7,409 nucleotides of DNA from Candidatus Aerophobota bacterium (lineage in GTDB: Bacteria; Aerophobota; Aerophobia; Aerophobales; B47-G16): assembly GCA_003648815.1 (NCBI GenBank), contig QMPZ01000078.1, forward strand, positions 1-7,409. The letters run 5' to 3'. A program made the position numbers and the translations under genes. Below are positions 5,449 through 7,409 of this stretch, piece by piece. Within the stretch, counting starts at the first letter, position 1; each line of letters starts with the position of its first letter. The notes beneath the pieces are model-generated. The model ran no database searches and had not been told where the DNA came from. It worked only from the letters and a program-made list of their open reading frames with translations.

Positions 5449-6690
5449 TCAGTGGCTTGAAGCAATCCCACAGATATATCCTGTGGAAAAGGCAGCTTGC
5501 ATGTTATAACCACCAGTCCTTGCGTCGACATCGATAACCTCACCAGCAAAATAAAGTCCTTGCACTATCTTAGATTCCATTGTTCTGGGGTTAATCTCCC
5601 TGGTTTCGACCCCTCCACGGGTAACGATGGCCTCTTTTAAGGGACGAGTTCTGGCCACGGTAAGTCTAAAATCGGTCAGTCCCTTTATAATTTTATTTCT
5701 TTGAAAGCGAGTGATCTGATTTGCCCTAAGTTTACCATCTATTTTTATATAGTTTAAAAACTCTTCGATGAGCCTTTTAGGAAGGAGGTTTGCAAATATG
5801 GTTTTAAGTTCCTTATTCGGTGCTTGCTTGAATTCCCTTAAAAGCCTTAAGTCAATTTTCTTTGTATCCAGCGCAGGCTTAAAATTTATGGAAAGCTCCA
5901 CCTTCCTCGATGTTTTTAAACATTCGTAAGCGCTCGCGCTTAAGTTAAGAATTATCGGACCTGATACGCCGTAGTGAGTAAAGAGCATATCTCCAAACTC
6001 ACTTTTTACCTTCTTTCCATCTGCCAAAAGTGAGCAAGTCACATTCTTTAAAGATAGCCCCTGCCATTTTTTTACGAATTTTTCTTTGATCTCAATCCCC
6101 ACAAGGGCAGGTTGAGGTTTTACTATGGTATGACCAAATTTTTTTGCTAAGATAAGGCCGTCCCCAGATGAACCTGTCTTAGGATAGCTCAGGCCACCTG
6201 TAGCGATGACCAGCTTTCTGGAGAAAAACTTATTCTTTTTCGTAAAGATGACAAATTGAGCATTATTCTTTTCTGCCTTGATCACTCTCTGATTATATTT
6301 TATATCCACGCCGAGCTTTCTTAAACAACTTAAAAGAACGTTTAAGACATCTTTTGAGCTATCGCTTTCGGGAAAAACTCTTCCTCCCCGTTCTACCTTT
6401 ACTTTTAAACCCCTCTCGGTGAAAAAATCCATCAGTTCCTCATTAAAAAATCTGGCAAAGGCGCTATGAAGAAATTTCCCATTTCTGGGAAAGTTATCCA
6501 GAAATTTCTCAATGGGGCCGACATTGGTCAAGTTACAACGGCCTTTACCGGAGATGAGGAGCTTTTTCCCTGCACAGCTGTTCCTTTCCAGAAGCAAGAC
6601 GGAGCTGTCCCTTTCCGCTGCCGTGATGGCCGCCATCATCCCTGCCGGTCCAGCACCGATTATGGCTACATGGTAAATTTTCTTTTTCAT
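5449..6690 (-). CDS. BaiN/HI0933-family NAD(P)/FAD-dependent oxidoreductase
   Basis: A predicted cytoplasmic flavoprotein of the HI0933-like family (YhiN/BaiN). The 413 residues match the family. Visible motifs: FAD dinucleotide-binding GAGPAGMMAA (12-21) with the acidic end of strand 2 at E35; SGKGRCNLTN (47-56); FPESDSS (106-112); ATGGLSYPKTGSSGDG (163-178); FTHYGVSGP (237-245); and the C-terminal FAD site FAGEVIDVDARTGGYNMQ (381-398). BaiN of Clostridium scindens has been linked to bile-acid reduction, but most members have no known substrate, so I claim only a flavin reductase/oxidoreductase. The ATG is the first possible start, because an in-frame TAA lies one codon upstream; its Shine-Dalgarno (GGTAAG) is weak. 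The gene is more AT-rich than its neighbours: 60-base samples give about 28-40% GC, against 52-55% in accC and manC. It has no partner gene here. Confidence 0.93.
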   Translation of the reverse strand: MKKKIYHVAIIGAGPAGMMAAITAAERDSSVLLLERNSCAGKKLLISGKGRCNLTNVGPIEKFLDNFPRNGKFLHSAFARFFNEELMDFFTERGLKVKVERGGRVFPESDSSKDVLNVLLSCLRKLGVDIKYNQRVIKAEKNNAQFVIFTKKNKFFSRKLVIATGGLSYPKTGSSGDGLILAKKFGHTIVKPQPALVGIEIKEKFVKKWQGLSLKNVTCSLLADGKKVKSEFGDMLFTHYGVSGPIILNLSASAYECLKTSRKVELSINFKPALDTKKIDLRLLREFKQAPNKELKTIFANLLPKRLIEEFLNYIKIDGKLRANQITRFQRNKIIKGLTDFRLTVARTRPLKEAIVTRGGVETREINPRTMESKIVQGLYFAGEVIDVDARTGGYNMQAAFSTGYICGIASSH

Positions 6691-6752
6691 GTCTTACCGA
6701 AGTAATGCAGCTGAAGACAGTGCCCCATATTTGGCTTTCCCAATTCTTTCGA

Positions 6753-6769
6753 GATGCCCTGAAGGCATC
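6753..6769 (-). repeat. Perfect 6-bp hairpin in the leader of the flavoprotein gene
   Basis: GATGCC (6753-6758) and GGCATC (6764-6769) flank a 5-base loop. It lies between the predicted minus-strand promoter and the ATG at 6690. No T-run follows on either strand close enough for an intrinsic terminator. It may be an mRNA structure or a dyad for a regulator. Confidence 0.4.
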
Positions 6770-6808
6770 CTCACTTTTCCCCCTTTTCTCTGAGCTTTTC
6801 GAGAACAT

Positions 6809-6835
6809 CTTATAAAATTTATCAGAAGAGGTCAA
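6809..6835 (-). promoter_or_regulatory. Possible promoter for the flavoprotein gene
   Basis: On the minus strand TTGACC (6835-6830) and TATAAG (6814-6809) each differ from consensus by one base, but the spacer is 15 bases, shorter than ideal. It would leave a leader of a little over 110 bases. Confidence 0.4.
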
Positions 6836-6901
6836 TCATGGCCAGTTTCGAAAAGGTTTGACTTTTGTTCGTCCTTTCCATAGGATAATGAATGAGGTCA
6901 A
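6828..6901 (+). repeat. Direct repeat GAGGTCAA, two copies
   Basis: GAGGTCAA occurs at 6828-6835 and 6894-6901, 66 bases apart start to start. The first copy overlaps the -35 box of the minus-strand promoter. The second lies just after the predicted start of the plus-strand transcript. This would suit a shared regulator of the divergent pair, but an 8-base repeat in this span can also be chance. Confidence 0.25.
6858..6886 (+). promoter_or_regulatory. Likely promoter of the exported-protein gene
   Basis: TTGACT (6858-6863), a 17-base spacer and TAGGAT (6881-6886). The -35 box is one base and the -10 box two bases off consensus, with the most conserved T, A and final T kept. Transcription would start near 6893, giving a leader of about 57 bases. 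Confidence 0.5.
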
Positions 6902-6949
6902 AATTTAGCAAGCAAAAAGGCCAGAGTAAACTTTCAGGTGGAACATAAA

Positions 6950-7409
6950 ATGAGAAGGGTCTATTTTCCGTTCTTAATGATAGGCGTTGTCATCCTTGTT
7001 ATCTTTTCCTCGAATCTTTTTCTTTGGGCCAATGATACGATTCAGAAAGCGGAGATCTTCTCAAGCGGAGTTTACGTGGACAAAGAGCACAAAGAAGGTT
7101 CGGAATTTGGAGAACAGGTTGAAAGCAAGTTTGCCTGGAAACAGGATTTTCCGGGGATAAAGTCCTGGTGCTATGCAAATTCCTGGATAGGCGATGTCTG
7201 GGGCTCTCTTAGGGTATTCCACTTTAAGGGTTTTCGCTTTCGCAATATAAAGCCCGGCACCAGGTTTAAAGCGAACGTTAAATTTAAGGTTGCCCTTTAT
7301 GGGCTTATCAATACCACTTCCTTTGCTTTTGGAGACACCCACTATAAAGCAAAAATTACAGCCGGTATACTTGAGGGCAGTGAGGGCAGTTATGATTTGC
7401 CTCTGGCGG
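6950..7409 (+). CDS. Exported protein of unknown family, 5' part only
   Basis: An open frame of 153 codons, without stop, cut by the right end of the window. The ATG start has AGGTGG 8 bases upstream (6936-6941) and a promoter-like pair further up. Residues 1-27 look like a Sec signal peptide: two arginines, a hydrophobic core (about 4-26) and LWA as a possible signal-peptidase I site before N28. There is no lipobox cysteine; the only cysteine is C74. The mature part is rich in aromatic residues (W63, W73, W79, W84 and many F/Y) and has alternating hydrophobic and polar residues (for example 86-98 and 105-118), as in beta-strand proteins such as beta-sandwich or outer-surface domains. I do not recognise a family and propose no function beyond export. 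It is divergent from the flavoprotein gene and in the opposite direction to everything else here. Confidence 0.85.
   Translation, partial: MRRVYFPFLMIGVVILVIFSSNLFLWANDTIQKAEIFSSGVYVDKEHKEGSEFGEQVESKFAWKQDFPGIKSWCYANSWIGDVWGSLRVFHFKGFRFRNIKPGTRFKANVKFKVALYGLINTTSFAFGDTHYKAKITAGILEGSEGSYDLPLA
7373..7390 (+). repeat. Tandem duplication of GAGGGCAGT inside the exported-protein gene
   Basis: Two exact 9-base copies in a row encode Glu-Gly-Ser twice (residues 142-147). It keeps the frame and probably forms a flexible loop; it could arise by replication slippage. Confidence 0.6.

Noticed and set aside
5380..5456. CCACTGAAA occurs at the end of the flavoprotein gene and again about 70 bases downstream.
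   Set aside because: A 9-base near-repeat with no flanking similarity, no target-site pattern and no regular spacing; most likely chance.
6545..6835. A 96-codon minus-strand frame covering the leader and the 5' part of the flavoprotein gene in another frame.
   Set aside because: Its TTG start lies on the presumed -35 box without a Shine-Dalgarno, and its second half is just the flavoprotein coding sequence read out of frame, giving a composition of no known family.
7061..7342. A 93-codon open frame on the minus strand within the right-end gene.
   Set aside because: It lies wholly antisense to the exported-protein frame, which has a signal peptide, Shine-Dalgarno and promoter. The antisense frame has none of these and no recognisable motif.

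Overview
This looks like a chromosomal piece of an uncultured or little-known bacterium, with one gene cut at each end. The order Xaa-Pro peptidase, efp, accB, accC, then an Asp23/Gls24-type gene resembles the Bacillus/Clostridium arrangement (in B. subtilis, yqhT, efp, accB, accC, yqhY, nusB), so a Firmicutes-like or deep-branching relative is my best guess. I cannot name a phylum from sequence alone. Starts include TTG, and several genes have purine-rich Shine-Dalgarno sites.

Layout on the minus strand, read from high to low coordinates. A BaiN/HI0933-family flavoprotein (6690-5449) comes first. It is followed by a 223-base gap that carries a near-consensus sigma-70-type promoter and a structured leader for a LeuD-type dehydratase small subunit (5225-4716). 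After a 128-base gap with a second good promoter comes a tight six-gene run: mannose-1-phosphate guanylyltransferase, M24B Xaa-Pro aminopeptidase, elongation factor P, the biotin carboxyl carrier protein AccB, biotin carboxylase AccC, and the start of an Asp23-like protein. Within this run neighbours overlap by 8, 17 and 23 bases or are separated by only 3 and 12 bases, so it is almost certainly one transcript. On the plus strand, divergent from the flavoprotein gene, a signal-peptide protein of unknown family begins at 6950 and runs off the right end. No stretch without a gene exceeds 300 bases; the longest is the 259-base divergent region 6691-6949.

The operon mixes fatty-acid synthesis initiation (two of the acetyl-CoA carboxylase subunits), translation (EF-P), proline-peptide turnover and GDP-mannose supply for surface glycans. 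All are growth-linked functions. LeuD would make 3-isopropylmalate for leucine, or act on a related hydroxyacid, but its large subunit is not here.

I saw no transposase, CRISPR array, tRNA or rRNA, and no obvious new multi-gene system. The points most worth a second look are the leuD leader with two competing pairings around the ribosome binding site, the arginine at the tip of the EF-P loop, the manC gene at the head of the operon, and the unrecognised exported protein at the right edge.
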